This document shows, one piece after another, positions 17,227 through 27,306 of a stretch of DNA of 64,000 nucleotides; the stretch's first letter is position 1; each line of letters opens with the position of its first letter. This DNA is from Singulisphaera acidiphila DSM 18658. GTDB lineage: Bacteria > Planctomycetota > Planctomycetia > Isosphaerales > Isosphaeraceae. The position numbers and the translations under genes are program-made. A model generated the notes under the pieces. It did no database searches and was not told where the DNA came from. It worked only from the letters and a program-made list of their open reading frames with translations. The stretch is taken from NCBI RefSeq assembly GCF_000242455.2, contig NC_019892.1, positions 930,001-994,000 of the forward strand, read 5' to 3'.

Positions 17227-17823
17227 ATGATCTACAGGAAAGGATTCCTGGTGACGGTCCTGCTCGGGATCTGTGCGCTGGCTGAGGCCGCCGAACCGGG
17301 TGTCACCGTTGGCCGAACCCGATATCCGAGTTCGATCAACAGCTCCGTCGGGGGCAAGCCGGTCAAGATGGTGTTGACCGGAGCCGCCATGCGGACAAAG
17401 TACACCTTTAAGGTTTACTCGATCGGTAGCTATGTGCAGGAGAAGGTGACGGTGCGCAACGCCAGCGAGTTGGTGCGCGTGGATGTCCCTAAGCAGCTCT
17501 GCCTCGCGTTCGAACGCGACGTGGATGGCGATGCGCTCTCGGAGTCGTTCCGGGACTCCATCGGGATGATCCAGCCCGCCCCCGCCTTCGCCGCCGAACT
17601 GGCAACGCTGACTCAGTACATGAAGGAGCATCCGGTCAAGACGGGGAGTCGGATCTGGCTGAGCTCCATTCCCGGCGTCGGTCTGGGATGCCGGGTCGAT
17701 GGCGCGCCGGAACTCAAAATCGCCAATGTCGCGCTGGCCCAGACGGTTTGGGAAGTCTATCTTGGTCGCAAGAACCTGGGTGTGGCGATCCAATCGGGGC
17801 TTACGTCCCACCTGTCACGGTGA
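17227..17823 (+). CDS. Secreted chalcone isomerase-like protein
   Basis: A 198-residue protein with a Sec signal peptide (IYRKGFLVTVLLGICALAEA), then a domain of the bacterial chalcone-isomerase-like type. Features are GVTVGRTRYPSSI, KMVLTGAAMRTKYTFKVYSIG, an FERDVDGDALSESFRDSI segment and the C-terminal WEVYLGRKNLGVAIQSGL. Bacterial members are periplasmic, act on no flavonoid as far as is known, and resemble fatty-acid-binding CHI-like proteins. ATG 17227 is chosen because TTGGAG lies a few bases upstream and the signal peptide then begins correctly; the longer reading from 17125 adds non-signal sequence. Confidence 0.75.
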   Translation: MIYRKGFLVTVLLGICALAEAAEPGVTVGRTRYPSSINSSVGGKPVKMVLTGAAMRTKYTFKVYSIGSYVQEKVTVRNASELVRVDVPKQLCLAFERDVDGDALSESFRDSIGMIQPAPAFAAELATLTQYMKEHPVKTGSRIWLSSIPGVGLGCRVDGAPELKIANVALAQTVWEVYLGRKNLGVAIQSGLTSHLSR

Positions 17824-17968
17824 ATCGCCCGCTGCCTTGGTTCGGGACTCGGCTAGTTGGTCTCTATGCCCGATATCTAGGTGCGTCAATGCTCTGCCTT
17901 TAATGTGTTGTTTTGTGTGATTGCGCCAAGCCAGGCGGGAAGGTTGCCATCGTTTCGGGATCGTTTGC

Positions 17969-19081
17969 TCAGTGCCACGACCCGGTGTCGGCCCCGGCGT
18001 TCCAGGCCATGACGGCGGCGGCGATACGATCGAGCGGGGTGACGAGCTTGGCGGCGCCACGGCGGATGGCTTCGCGAGGCATACCGAAGACGATGCAGGT
18101 CGCCTCGTTCTGGGCGATCGTCATCGAACCGGCCTCGCGCATTTCGAGGAGGCCCCCTGCTCCGTCGTCTCCCATGCCTGTCATGATCACGCCCGAGGCG
18201 TGGGGGCCGGCCGCCTGTGCGGTCGAGCGGAAGAGGACTTCGACGCTCGGCCGGTGACGGCAGACGGGGGGGCCGTCGACCAGTTCGACCCGGCAGCCGA
18301 TGCCGGTCCGGCGCACCAGGCCGTGCTGGTCGCCCGGGATGATCAGCACGCGGCCGGGACGGATCGGCTCGTGGTGCCTGGCTTCGAGCACTTCCATCGC
18401 GATCTTGGGGTCGTTGTTCAGACGCGAGGCGAAGGCGCCGGTGAAGTCGGGCGGCATGTGCTGCACGATGACGATGCCGGGCGCATCGGCGGGAAAGTCC
18501 GAGAGTAGACGCTGGACGGCCTGAACGCCGCCGGTGCTGACGCCGACGACGACGATCCGCTCGGCGGGGCCGGTCCTCGGGTTATAGGGAACCTTGAGGA
18601 GAATGGCGTCGGCCGTGTGCCTCGGGTCGGTTGGCGACGCTCGGTCCTCGAGCATGGGGAACCGGCCGGCCCGCGCGGCGTTCCGGAGGCTTTCCAACAG
18701 GTTGTGCGACCAGACGTCCAGTCGGCCCGCGTCGCGCCAGTCAGGCTTGGCGATTACCTCGACGGCTCCCATCTCCAGGGCTGTCACCGCACGCTCGGCC
18801 TGGTCGGTGCAGAGGACGACCGGCAGCGGGTGCTGACGCATCAGTTTCCGTAAGAACGTCAGGCCGTCCATCCTCGGCATCTCGACGTCGAGCAGGATCA
18901 GACCGGGGACCGACTTACGGAGAAGAGCGACCGCTTCATAAGGGTCGGCGGCGAGAATCACCCGGAACCGAGCGTCGGCTTCGATGATCGCTTTGAGACG
19001 CTGACGGACGACCGCGCTATCGTCGACGACCATGACGTCGATGGGAGCGTGAGTGGTTCCGGAACACTCGGTCGTTGGCAT
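17969..19081 (-). CDS. cheB: Chemotaxis response regulator / methylesterase CheB
   Basis: A 370-residue two-domain protein. The receiver domain (about 10-130) has VVDDSAVVRQ, acceptor Asp in LLDVEMPRMDG and Lys in IAKPD. The C-terminal methylesterase has the Ser-His-Asp triad in GVSTGGVQAV, QHMPPDFTGAFASRL and MTGMGDDGAGG. It removes methyl groups from receptor glutamates and is activated by CheA. It is the last gene of the minus-strand chemosensory cluster, 6 bp after cheR. Confidence 0.95.
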   Translation of the reverse strand: MPTTECSGTTHAPIDVMVVDDSAVVRQRLKAIIEADARFRVILAADPYEAVALLRKSVPGLILLDVEMPRMDGLTFLRKLMRQHPLPVVLCTDQAERAVTALEMGAVEVIAKPDWRDAGRLDVWSHNLLESLRNAARAGRFPMLEDRASPTDPRHTADAILLKVPYNPRTGPAERIVVVGVSTGGVQAVQRLLSDFPADAPGIVIVQHMPPDFTGAFASRLNNDPKIAMEVLEARHHEPIRPGRVLIIPGDQHGLVRRTGIGCRVELVDGPPVCRHRPSVEVLFRSTAQAAGPHASGVIMTGMGDDGAGGLLEMREAGSMTIAQNEATCIVFGMPREAIRRGAAKLVTPLDRIAAAVMAWNAGADTGSWH

Positions 19082-19087
19082 GGTCGA

Positions 19088-19963
19088 TCACGATTCCTTG
19101 CCATAGATGGATGGGGAGAGCTTGCGGAGCGTGGCCGGGATGGACGAGAGGATTTCACCGTTGCCCATCGCGAGCCAGCCACCGGCCCGGAGGTGCTGCG
19201 CCAGGCGATTCATGAGCACCATCCGCTCGTCATCGGCGAAATAAATCGAGACATTGCGACAGAAAATGAGATGGAAATCGGCGGGAAGCGGCCAGGTCGG
19301 GTTACGAAGATCGACGTGGCGGAATTTGATGAGATCGCGGATTTCGGGAACGATTCGGTACGAGCCGTTGCGCGGGCCAAGGCCACGAAGGAAGAAGCGG
19401 CGGAGCCGCGCGGGGGGGACTCCCTTGACCTCGTTCTCGTTGTAGATTGCGTTGGCTGCCGCCTTGAGCACTTCCCACGACAGGTCGCTCGCCCAAATCT
19501 CTACGCGCTGCGGTGTGAGAGCGGGAATCGTCTCGGCCATCACCATCGCCATGCTATACGGCTCTTGGCCGGTCGAGCAACCCGCTGACCAGATCCGGAT
19601 CGGCTGGGTCGTTTCTTTTTTTAAGAGCGTCGAGATATGCTCGGCCATAATTGTGAAATGGGCCGGCTCGCGGAAGAAGGCTGTGTGGTTGACGGTGCTC
19701 AGGTCAATCAAGAGCTGGGTGCCGGGCCCGGTCGGGTCGACCTTGAGTACGCGCTCGCAGAACTGGGTGAAGCTGGTCAAGGCTTTCGCCTGGAGGCGAG
19801 AGCGGAGCCGGGCCTGGAGCAAGCCCATGCGGTGCGGCTCCAGGGTAATTCCGATCTGGTGATGGAGGAAAGAAACGATGGGCGCGAAGTCGAGCTCGGA
19901 CCAAGGCTCGGGTGGTGTCGAAAGTGGCTGATCCGTTGGCCCCACGTCAGAAGCCCCCGCCAT
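19088..19963 (-). CDS. cheR: Chemoreceptor methyltransferase CheR
   Basis: A 291-residue SAM-dependent methyltransferase. It has an N-terminal helical domain (GITLEPHRMGLLQARLRSRL), the NHTAFFREPAHF stretch, SAM-binding IWSAGCSTGQEPYS and the FCRNVSIYF motif. It methylates glutamates of the adjacent receptor. Its start overlaps the end of cheW by 17 bp. The receptor in this cluster ends in a NFERF pentapeptide that could tether CheR (see findings). Confidence 0.95.
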   Translation of the reverse strand: MAGASDVGPTDQPLSTPPEPWSELDFAPIVSFLHHQIGITLEPHRMGLLQARLRSRLQAKALTSFTQFCERVLKVDPTGPGTQLLIDLSTVNHTAFFREPAHFTIMAEHISTLLKKETTQPIRIWSAGCSTGQEPYSMAMVMAETIPALTPQRVEIWASDLSWEVLKAAANAIYNENEVKGVPPARLRRFFLRGLGPRNGSYRIVPEIRDLIKFRHVDLRNPTWPLPADFHLIFCRNVSIYFADDERMVLMNRLAQHLRAGGWLAMGNGEILSSIPATLRKLSPSIYGKES

Positions 19964-20459
19964 TGAAGTGCGTGTTCAGCGACTCGAGCGCCGTGAAGAC
20001 GCGGTCCACGTCCAGGACGAGCAGGAACCCGTCCTGGTGGCGGATCAGGCCGCGAACGAAGGGGGTGGCTTTTCCTAGACCGAGTTGCGGCGCGGGCTGG
20101 ATTTCCTCGGGCGTGAATTCCAGGACGTCGGAGACGCGATCGACGAGAAGACCGGTTACATGAGCATCATTGCCCGCCGAGGCCTCGACCATCAAAACGC
20201 TCGGCGCCCGCACTGGCTGTGGGTCGATCGGCAGCTCGAACGGGATCCGTAGGTCGTAGACCGGGACCACGTGCCCGCGAAGGTTTAATACCCCGCGCAA
20301 CGACTTGGGGCCGCCGGGGACGTGAGTCATCGTGCCGACGTCGAGGACTTCCTGAACCCGCATGACCTCCAGCGCGTACCCCTCTCCCCCAAGGCGAAAG
20401 ATGACATACGATTGAGCACGTTCTGACTCTTGAAATGGTTCGGTCACGGCCTCAGCCAT
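19947..20459 (-). CDS. cheW: Chemosensory coupling protein CheW
   Basis: A 170-residue CheW domain: YVIFRLGGEGYALEVMRVQEVL, then VPGGPKSLRGVLNLRGHVVPVYDLR with the receptor/kinase contact region, and VTGLLVDRVSDVLEF. It links the MCP to CheA. It lies between mcp and cheR, the latter overlapping its 3' end by 17 bp. Confidence 0.94.
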   Translation of the reverse strand: MAEAVTEPFQESERAQSYVIFRLGGEGYALEVMRVQEVLDVGTMTHVPGGPKSLRGVLNLRGHVVPVYDLRIPFELPIDPQPVRAPSVLMVEASAGNDAHVTGLLVDRVSDVLEFTPEEIQPAPQLGLGKATPFVRGLIRHQDGFLLVLDVDRVFTALESLNTHFNGGGF

Positions 20460-20546
20460 CGCCGGCCCCTTTGATCAACCCTCGCGAACGGGTGAAATCG
20501 CCGCACTTCTCTGCCTCAGGCCTCCGATAACCGCTCCCGGTTCAAA

Positions 20547-22361
20547 TTAGAACCGCTCAAAATTGTCGTCGTCGTCAAGATTTACCACGACCCCGCCTCC
20601 ATTATGTTGGGGCCCGCCAAGGTGGCCGCCGTGCGCCCCTGCGCTATTTCCCTGGGCCGGTGGGTGGGGAGCGAGTTGCGCGGGGGTCGGAACATGGTTA
20701 TCGTGACCGAGACCGCTCGAGGGGCGGTGCGTCGGCGGAGCAAGACGTCGATGAGCGGCCGGCAGCGGCGCGGGGTGCCGATGAGGCGGCCCATGGTCCG
20801 CATGGCTGTCGGCCTCGCCATTGAGCTGGAAGAAGTCGACGTGATGCTGGAGCATGGTCGACTGCCAGGCCAGGTCGCTGGAGGTTGTGGCCAACTCGGT
20901 GCTGGCCGCCGCATTCTGCTGGACGACCTCGTTGAGTTGGCTGACCCCGACGTTGATTTCCCGGATCGCGGCCATCTGCTCCTGCGACGCGGCGGCGATT
21001 TCCTGGACGAGGTTCGAGGTGTCGCGGATCATCGGTACGATCCGGTCGAGCAACTGCCCGGCGTGCTCGGCCACCGCCACGCTGTTGCCGGCCAACTCGC
21101 CGATTTGCTGCGCGGCGGCCTGGCTTCGTTCCGCGAGCTTGCGGACTTCGCCTGCCACGACGGCGAACCCTTTGCCCTGCTGGCCGGCGCGTGCCGCTTC
21201 GATCGCTGCGTTCAAGGCCAGCAAGTTGGTCTGATAAGCAATATCCTCGACGACGGTGATCTTCTGGGCGATCTGCCGCATGGCCGTCACCGTTTCCTGG
21301 ACGGCCTCGCCCCCTTTCTCGGCCTGGCTGCTGGCCTGGTTGGCGGTCTTGGCCGTGTCTTTGGCGTGCTGTGCGTTCCGCGCCACGGAGGCATCCACTG
21401 AGTGGAGGCTCGAGGCGATCTCCTGGATCGTCCCCGCCTGCTCGGTCGCTCCTTGGGAAAGTTGCTGTGCGCTCGAGTTGAGCTGGCTGCTCGCCGTCGA
21501 GACCGAAGCCGTGGCCCCTCGGATCTGGCTGACGACGTCGGCCAGTTTATCGACAACCCCGTTGACCTGTGCGGCGAGCTGGCCGAGTTCATCGTTCCGT
21601 TGCACGAGCGCACGGTTGTTGAGATGTCCTTCCCGAAGTTGCTGCGTAATCGCCATGATCTCATGGAGCGGCTTGACGAATCTCCGGCCGAGCCACCAGC
21701 CGAGCGCGATCATCAGAATGAGGCAGGCGCCGACGATGATGACAGTCCTCGTCCAGATCGAGTAGATCATCGCAAATGCCTCGCCCCGGGGGACCGAGAC
21801 CAGGACGCCGTAGTTCGTATTCCCCTTGAGCCGTAAGGGAGCATAGCCGACGACTTCAGGCATGTCGTTGGGGTCGTTCGGGTCGGTGATCTGGACCGCG
21901 CCCGAGCCATTATTGAGTACCGAGCCGAGTGGCCCTTGAGGACGGGCGGCGTCGACCGGCCGCGCATAGCGCAAGGTGCGGGCCGTCGTGCCGGGGATGT
22001 CGATCGTGCCGTCGGGTTTCCGATCGACGAGGACCTCGCCCTTGGGGCCGACAACCCAGATCCGCGTGTTGTTGCTCAAGCCGAACTGGAGCATCGCCAG
22101 GTCGAGGATGCCGTTGAGCTTCATCTTATCAATGCCGTTGTCCCAGGCCGGTTTCTCTTCCTTGCCGTGAGCGTTCTCGCCTTGCGCCAGATACGCCGCG
22201 ATCCGGTCGCTGATCGACGTTGCGGCAAGCCTGATGAGCATCAACTGTTTCAGTTTGAAGTCCTCGGCCGCGTCCAGGGCGTAGGAGGCGATGACGAGGG
22301 ACGGTACCAGTCCGAACAACACCAATGCCAGGGTGATCTGCTTTTGCAGGGACATTCTCAT
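20547..22361 (-). CDS. Methyl-accepting chemotaxis protein with Cache-like sensor and C-terminal CheR-docking-like pentapeptide
   Basis: A 604-residue receptor. TM1 is about 8-30 ([20 protein letters not shown]). It has a periplasmic Cache-like domain ([15 protein letters not shown]), TM2 ([19 protein letters not shown]), HAMP, and a signalling domain whose hairpin tip reads [20 protein letters not shown] then [18 protein letters not shown]. The last 90 residues are a His/Pro/Gly-rich linker ending DDDDNFERF, where NFERF fits the x-aromatic-x-x-aromatic CheR pentapeptide. ATG 22361 overlaps the cheA stop as ATGA; the longer upstream frame is the cheA shadow. Confidence 0.93.
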   Translation of the reverse strand: MRMSLQKQITLALVLFGLVPSLVIASYALDAAEDFKLKQLMLIRLAATSISDRIAAYLAQGENAHGKEEKPAWDNGIDKMKLNGILDLAMLQFGLSNNTRIWVVGPKGEVLVDRKPDGTIDIPGTTARTLRYARPVDAARPQGPLGSVLNNGSGAVQITDPNDPNDMPEVVGYAPLRLKGNTNYGVLVSVPRGEAFAMIYSIWTRTVIIVGACLILMIALGWWLGRRFVKPLHEIMAITQQLREGHLNNRALVQRNDELGQLAAQVNGVVDKLADVVSQIRGATASVSTASSQLNSSAQQLSQGATEQAGTIQEIASSLHSVDASVARNAQHAKDTAKTANQASSQAEKGGEAVQETVTAMRQIAQKITVVEDIAYQTNLLALNAAIEAARAGQQGKGFAVVAGEVRKLAERSQAAAQQIGELAGNSVAVAEHAGQLLDRIVPMIRDTSNLVQEIAAASQEQMAAIREINVGVSQLNEVVQQNAAASTELATTSSDLAWQSTMLQHHVDFFQLNGEADSHADHGPPHRHPAPLPAAHRRLAPPTHRPSSGLGHDNHVPTPAQLAPHPPAQGNSAGAHGGHLGGPQHNGGGVVVNLDDDDNFERF

Positions 22362-24634
22362 GAGAAACCCTCCGCTCTGCCGCCGGCAGGGGGCGTGGTG
22401 GGATTGTCGGCGGTGCGGGACTCGGTCACGAGCGCCGCCAGGTCGAGGATCAGAGAGACCGAGCCGTCGCCCAGGATGGTGGCTCCCGAGAAACGATTGA
22501 TTCCGACCAGGCCTTCGCCCAGGGCCTGGATGACTGCCTGGACGCGTCCGAGCAGGCGATCGACGGAGACACCGACCCGCTGGCCCGCGTGCCTGGTCAG
22601 CAGGAGCTCCTGGCGGGCGGGCGGCTCGCCGCTGGCGAGGAATAGTTTGCGGAGAGGAACCATGGGCACCAACTCCCCCCGGACCGTGACGCAGGGTCGG
22701 CCTTGCGCGAGCGCGGGCTTCGACCCATTCAGCGACACGCATTCCTCAACCTGAGCCAGCGGGACGACGTAGCGGCTCCCGGCCGTCTCGACGAGCAGGC
22801 CGTCGATCAGGGCCAAGGTCAGCGGTAGCCGGAAGATGAACGACGTCCCCGCGCCTGGGGTGCTCTCGACGGCGATACTGCCGCGGAGTCCGCGGACGGC
22901 GTCGCGCACCACGTCCAGGCCAACCCCGCGCCCCGAGAGCTCGCTGACCTGGTCGCGGGTCGAGAAGCCGGGCTCGAAGATCAAGGTGTCGACCCGCGGG
23001 TCGTCGGGAGACGTACCGACCGGGACTAGCCCCTGCTTGATCCCTTTGCGGACGATCCGGTCGCGGTCGAGCCCACGGCCATCGTCGGTGACCCGGATCA
23101 TCACGCGATCCCCTTCGTGGCCGGCCGTCAGCGTGATCCGGCCCGCTCGCGGCTTGCCCGCCGCTTGCCGCTCTTGCGGCGTCTCCAGGGCATGGTCGAC
23201 GCCGTTGCGGATCAGGTGGATCATCGGCTCGCTCAACCGCTCGATGATCGTGCGATCCAGCCTGGTCTCTTGGCCGATGATCCGTAACTCGATTTCCTTG
23301 CCCGACCGATCGGCCAGGTCGCGGACGACTCGGGGGAAGCGCGAGAAGAGCTCGTCGACGGGGACCATCCGCAGGTCGAGGGTGGTATCGCGGATCTGCC
23401 GGCTCACCCGCTCCAGCGACTCCAGCGTGTGGATCCAAGGAAGCGCGTCGGGCCGCTCGCGCAACCCTTGCAAGTTGTCGGACAGTACGGCCAACTCTCC
23501 GGCCAGGCCAACCAGGTCGTCGAGCTGAAATGCGTCCACCCGGATCCGCGCGGACGTGCGGTGCCCATTCAGGTTCGTGGGGAGAGCCGTCGCCGTTCGT
23601 TCCGGCGCGGGCTTGGTCTCCACCGGCCTGGAGCCGGATCCGGGCGGGGGGGGGACGGGAACAGGCGGATTGCGAGGGGCTCGGCGGGTCTCCGGAGACG
23701 CAGTGGCCGGCGTGATCGCCAAGGTTGGCGGAGGGGGTTGCGCCTGGAGGCTTCCGTCTGCGGTCTGTCGCTCGATCGAGACGGTGCTATCTTCGGCGAC
23801 GAAGAGGAAGACATCGTCGAGCCGGTCGGCGGGTTCGTTGGTCTTCAGGTCGATGACCCAGATCAGGTAGCAACGTTCGGGGTCGATCTCGTCGAGCGGT
23901 GGTACGAGGTCGGAGTCGGTGCTGACGCGAGCCTCCCCCAATTCGCGAAGCTCGTCGAGGACTCCCAGCGGATTGACCCCCCGCCGCAAGGTGTCACGCC
24001 CTGGCTTCAGGGTGATCCGGTAGTGCGCGAGGACCGGGTGTTCGGTCGGCTCGGATGGGACATTTTCGTGGGCCTTCTTGGCGCGGGGACGGGGATTGGC
24101 TTTGGCTTTCTCTGCGGATCCTCGGGGAACCGGCTTCCGGTTTCGCGCCGAAGGCATGGCTGCAAGGTCCGGATCGGTCGGTTCGGGAGCCGGCGGCGGG
24201 TCGGCCACGGACGGTGCTGGGGGCGGATTGGCACTGGGCGTGGGTTGGCCGGAATCGCGGATCAAGGAGCTGAGCCGCTGGTTCAGCTCGGAGGAGGCGG
24301 CCACGGGTAAGCCGGCTGCTTCTCCCTCGACCATCGCCGCGAGGTGGTCCTTGGCCTCGAGAAGCGTGGTGATGATGTCCGAATCGACCGCGAGCTTGCC
24401 GGCGCGGATCCGGTCCAGCACTGCCTCCAGCCCGTGGGTGAACTCGGCGATGGTCCCGAGTCCGACCATCCCGGCCGCCCCTTTGATGCTGTGCGCCGCG
24501 CGGAAGGTCTGGTCGAGGTGTGCACGGTCCCCCTGGCGACGCTCGAGCTCCACCAGCCCTTCTTCGAGGCCGATCAGGAGCTCGCGTGCCTCTTCATAAA
24601 ACATCAAGCGGAATCGATCGTCGTTGGCGGCCAA
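22358..24634 (-). CDS. cheA: Chemosensory histidine kinase CheA
   Basis: About 758 residues. The N-terminal Hpt has phosphorylatable His in [12 protein letters not shown] Pro-rich linker, a P2-like domain ([16 protein letters not shown] to [14 protein letters not shown]), a second linker, the P3 dimer helices, the HATPase ([35 protein letters not shown]) and a CheW-like P5 ([17 protein letters not shown]) follow. TTG 24634 is chosen because GAGGGG lies 7 nt upstream and the protein then starts MAANDDRF. GTG 24658 and TTG 24709 are alternatives. It phosphorylates the CheY-like protein and CheB of the cluster. Confidence 0.92.
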   Translation of the reverse strand: MAANDDRFRLMFYEEARELLIGLEEGLVELERRQGDRAHLDQTFRAAHSIKGAAGMVGLGTIAEFTHGLEAVLDRIRAGKLAVDSDIITTLLEAKDHLAAMVEGEAAGLPVAASSELNQRLSSLIRDSGQPTPSANPPPAPSVADPPPAPEPTDPDLAAMPSARNRKPVPRGSAEKAKANPRPRAKKAHENVPSEPTEHPVLAHYRITLKPGRDTLRRGVNPLGVLDELRELGEARVSTDSDLVPPLDEIDPERCYLIWVIDLKTNEPADRLDDVFLFVAEDSTVSIERQTADGSLQAQPPPPTLAITPATASPETRRAPRNPPVPVPPPPGSGSRPVETKPAPERTATALPTNLNGHRTSARIRVDAFQLDDLVGLAGELAVLSDNLQGLRERPDALPWIHTLESLERVSRQIRDTTLDLRMVPVDELFSRFPRVVRDLADRSGKEIELRIIGQETRLDRTIIERLSEPMIHLIRNGVDHALETPQERQAAGKPRAGRITLTAGHEGDRVMIRVTDDGRGLDRDRIVRKGIKQGLVPVGTSPDDPRVDTLIFEPGFSTRDQVSELSGRGVGLDVVRDAVRGLRGSIAVESTPGAGTSFIFRLPLTLALIDGLLVETAGSRYVVPLAQVEECVSLNGSKPALAQGRPCVTVRGELVPMVPLRKLFLASGEPPARQELLLTRHAGQRVGVSVDRLLGRVQAVIQALGEGLVGINRFSGATILGDGSVSLILDLAALVTESRTADNPTTPPAGGRAEGFS

Positions 24635-24802
24635 GGTGCGACCCCTCGTTCGTTCCACGGCTCCAATTCTAATCGGGCGCGACGGACGCTCGTCAGGGGG
24701 CAGAGACAACTACTCGGGCGAACCGCTTACATCATCAAGTTCGATGACTTCCAGGACAAGAATAGCTCCTCATGATTCCAAGGATCCCTATGTTTTTCCG
24801 AT

Positions 24803-25168
24803 TTAGAGGGGAAGAGAACGCCGCACCCATCGCCGCAAGCGTTCCGGGTCGGTCGGTTTGACGATCCAGCCGGTGACCCCCTGGCGACGCTCCGGCTCGA
24901 CCTCGTTCGGTCGCCGGGTCGAGAGGATCAGCACCGGCAAGAATCGGTAGATGGGCCACTCTCGGACGGCGGCCGCCAGTTGCAGACCATCCAGGTGGGG
25001 CATCTCCAGGTCGGTCAGCAGCAAGTCACAATGGGATTCATGCAAGACCTGAAGCGCAGCTTTCCCATCAGCGACCGAGACCACTTTGGTGCCCGAATGA
25101 TTTAATTGTTCGGCCACCCAGTGACGGACCGCGGAGCTATCGTCGGCATGTAAGATCGTCATGCCCAT
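24803..25168 (-). CDS. CheY-like single-domain response regulator
   Basis: A 121-residue receiver domain: LHADDSSAVRHWVAEQL, acceptor Asp in LLTDLEMPHLDG, Thr/Ser switch in LILSTRR and Lys in IVKPTDPE. It has no output domain. It lies directly upstream of cheA and is the likely diffusible phosphoacceptor of this kinase. There is no flagellar gene in the window, so its target is unknown. Confidence 0.92.
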   Translation of the reverse strand: MGMTILHADDSSAVRHWVAEQLNHSGTKVVSVADGKAALQVLHESHCDLLLTDLEMPHLDGLQLAAAVREWPIYRFLPVLILSTRRPNEVEPERRQGVTGWIVKPTDPERLRRWVRRSLPL

Positions 25169-25305
25169 GAACGTGCCGTGTTAGGCCCCGCCAGCGTTGC
25201 GCTTTCGTGCCCGTTCGTGGGCGTGAAGGCGGCTTTCGTCGTCTTTACCACATCCTCGCCCGGGGCGCTGGACGCCAGCGAAAATGATTCATGCATTTTG
25301 AATCA

Positions 25306-25611
25306 TCAAAGAAAGGTGTCGGTAATACCGTTCAGCCAGTTCGATAATCCGGAGCGTTCGGCGATCTCGACACAGACACGAGGGACATTCAAGAGCCGAA
25401 CCGCCTGGCCTGCTCGTCGCCCGGACGCTGTTACCGAGATCATGAGCTGTAATCCCGCCAAATCCCAGGGCCCCGTCGTCTCCAGGTCGATCCGCAGGTC
25501 TTTGCCCACGGCGAGGGCCGCTAACAAAGACTCACGAATCTCAGCCATTTCGTAGAGTGTGGCTGGACCCGAGAGTGAGACCGTATGAAATCCGAGGTCT
25601 CCCAAGGACAT
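25306..25611 (-). CDS. STAS-domain protein (anti-anti-sigma type)
   Basis: A 101-residue STAS domain: FHTVSLSGPATLYEMAEIRE, the core strand LRIDLETTGPWDLAGLQLMIS, and VRLLNVPRVCVEIAERSGL. At the position of the phosphorylated Ser of SpoIIAA/RsbV this protein has DLAGLQL, with no Ser or Thr directly after the Asp. It is therefore perhaps not regulated by phosphorylation in the usual way. It lies between the PP2C response regulator and the CheY-like gene, on the same strand, so it belongs to the chemosensory cluster. Confidence 0.75.
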   Translation of the reverse strand: MSLGDLGFHTVSLSGPATLYEMAEIRESLLAALAVGKDLRIDLETTGPWDLAGLQLMISVTASGRRAGQAVRLLNVPRVCVEIAERSGLSNWLNGITDTFL

Positions 25612-25740
25612 GGTGTAACCCGCCGGAGGGGTGGCGTGATGGTGCCGCCCTCCCCCTCTCCTCTCTGGTTCACTTCTTTTCGAACGAGAATTTTCTCGAG
25701 CTGATTCAGTCTATCACGCGTCGATGGCGAGAGGGAGCAT

Positions 25741-26910
25741 TCATCCAACAGGATGCTGGAGGACAATGATATTGATGTCGTCTGATGCGCGGCCGGGAGA
25801 GGTGTGGATGGCCACTGCCTGATCGACCTGGTTGAGGATTTCCAGAGGATCGGCGCCATGGTGGGCCTGGAGGACCGTCGTCAGACGCTGTTCACCAAAC
25901 AGGACGTCGCTGGGATCCATCGCATCGGTGAGGCCGTCGGTGTACATGATGAGCGATTCCCCCGGGGCGAGCCGGTCGCTGTTGCCGGCTGTGCCGTCAA
26001 CCATGCCGATTCCCAGCATGCCTGGGTTTGAAATCAGCAATCGCGGCCCGTTCGGGCCGACGATGATCGCCGGGGGATGCCCCACGCCCGCGTAGCGGAG
26101 CAGCCCGGTTTCCTCGTCGGCGATCAGGTAAAACCCCGTGCAGAAATAGCCTTCAGGGAAGAACTGTTCCCCCGCGACGTCGAGGCCGGCCAGCAGTTCG
26201 CCCGGCTCCATGACCGCGATCGACAAGGGCGCCGCGAGCGTTTTTACCATGCCGGAGAGCATGGCTGAGTTGACGCCGTGCCCGGAGACGTCGGCCACCA
26301 GGATGCCCAACCGCATCTTGTCCAGCCGATAAAAGTCATAGATGTCCCCCCCTAATTGATTCGCTGGGGTGTATCGGACGGCCACCTGGAGCACTCCGCG
26401 CGGCTGGGGAGGCCGGGGCATCATCGCCTGTTGCACCTTGCGGGCCAGGTCGAGTTCGAAGCTCAGTTTCTTGTGGGCGGCCTCGAGGAGTCGGTTCCGC
26501 TCGGCGAGTTCGCTCCGGAGGTCGGAAATCCGCAGGTGGGCCCGGATCCGGGCGAATAGTTCCTTGATTTCCTCGGGGCTTTTCGGCTTCTGGATGTAGT
26601 CGTCCGCCCCGGAATCGAGCCCGAGCACCTTGTTCTCGGTCTCGCAGAGGGTGGTGAGCAGGAGCACGGGAATCGAGCGGAGGTCGACGTCCGCCTTTAA
26701 TGCGCCGCAGAGCCCGGCGCCGTTCAACTCGGGCATTTCGAAGTCGGTGAGAATCAGGTCGACGAGCGGGAGCTCATGAGCCTTGGCGAGTCCCTCCTTA
26801 CCGTCTTTGGCGAGAGCGACTTCGTAACCCTCGTCCTGGAGCAGGGTCGAGAGCATTCGGCGCATGGTAGAACTATCTTCGACCAGCAAGATGCGACGCG
26901 ACGCTGACAT
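25741..26910 (-). CDS. Response regulator with PP2C/SpoIIE phosphatase output (RsbU/RssB-like)
   Basis: About 389 residues from ATG 26910 (GAGGAG 6 nt upstream). The receiver domain (LVEDSSTMRRML; acceptor Asp in LTDFEMPELNG; Lys in IQKPKSPEE) is followed by a coiled coil (about 130-175: LRSELAERNRLLEAAHKKL) and a PP2C domain. PP2C motifs are ANQLGGDIYDF, VADVSGHGVNSAM, YTDGLTDAMD and SDDINIIVL with the metal Asp residues. Such proteins dephosphorylate STAS antagonists, and the next gene is a STAS protein. It opens the chemosensory cluster. Confidence 0.92.
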   Translation of the reverse strand: MSASRRILLVEDSSTMRRMLSTLLQDEGYEVALAKDGKEGLAKAHELPLVDLILTDFEMPELNGAGLCGALKADVDLRSIPVLLLTTLCETENKVLGLDSGADDYIQKPKSPEEIKELFARIRAHLRISDLRSELAERNRLLEAAHKKLSFELDLARKVQQAMMPRPPQPRGVLQVAVRYTPANQLGGDIYDFYRLDKMRLGILVADVSGHGVNSAMLSGMVKTLAAPLSIAVMEPGELLAGLDVAGEQFFPEGYFCTGFYLIADEETGLLRYAGVGHPPAIIVGPNGPRLLISNPGMLGIGMVDGTAGNSDRLAPGESLIMYTDGLTDAMDPSDVLFGEQRLTTVLQAHHGADPLEILNQVDQAVAIHTSPGRASDDINIIVLQHPVG

Positions 26911-27306
26911 CCCGATCTCCTCTACCACGCCCGGGAGCGACCGCCACTTGATCGCTTGCATCGTATCTTAAGTAAGCAACGAGAAAAGGATTGTCCGCAT
27001 TTTGCAGCCTCGAGGAGGCGGCCGGCCATCACCAAGTGTGCAAGTTGCTGGAAACGAAAAATGTGAAAATAAGACTTTTATCTCTCCGAGGCCGCCAAAA
27101 ACGATCGCTCATTGGGACGCTGATGCGGATATCCTTTTCCTGCTTCTCTCTGAGGAATTATCAGAATGCGTGAACTGTACTCACGATACGGAGCGGCAGG
27201 CACCACTGTCTAGAGGCGCATCCCCCGGGGCCGGACTCGGAAAATCGGGAGCAGGTCCTGAGTTTGTTCGGCTTGAATCGAGGTTGCGATGGAGGTGGTT
27301 CGGGCC
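26911..27306. other. Intergenic region upstream of the chemosensory cluster
   Basis: About 400 bp, AT-richer than its surroundings around 27050-27180. It should hold the promoter of the leftward chemosensory operon and the 3' end region of the alcohol dehydrogenase gene. I see no gene, hairpin or repeat that I can support. Confidence 0.5.

Noticed and set aside
22368..22742. N-terminal extension of the MCP frame to 22742
   Set aside because: It is Arg/Gly/Pro-rich and overlaps cheA in another frame; the receptor begins with its TM1 at 22361 with an ATGA overlap.
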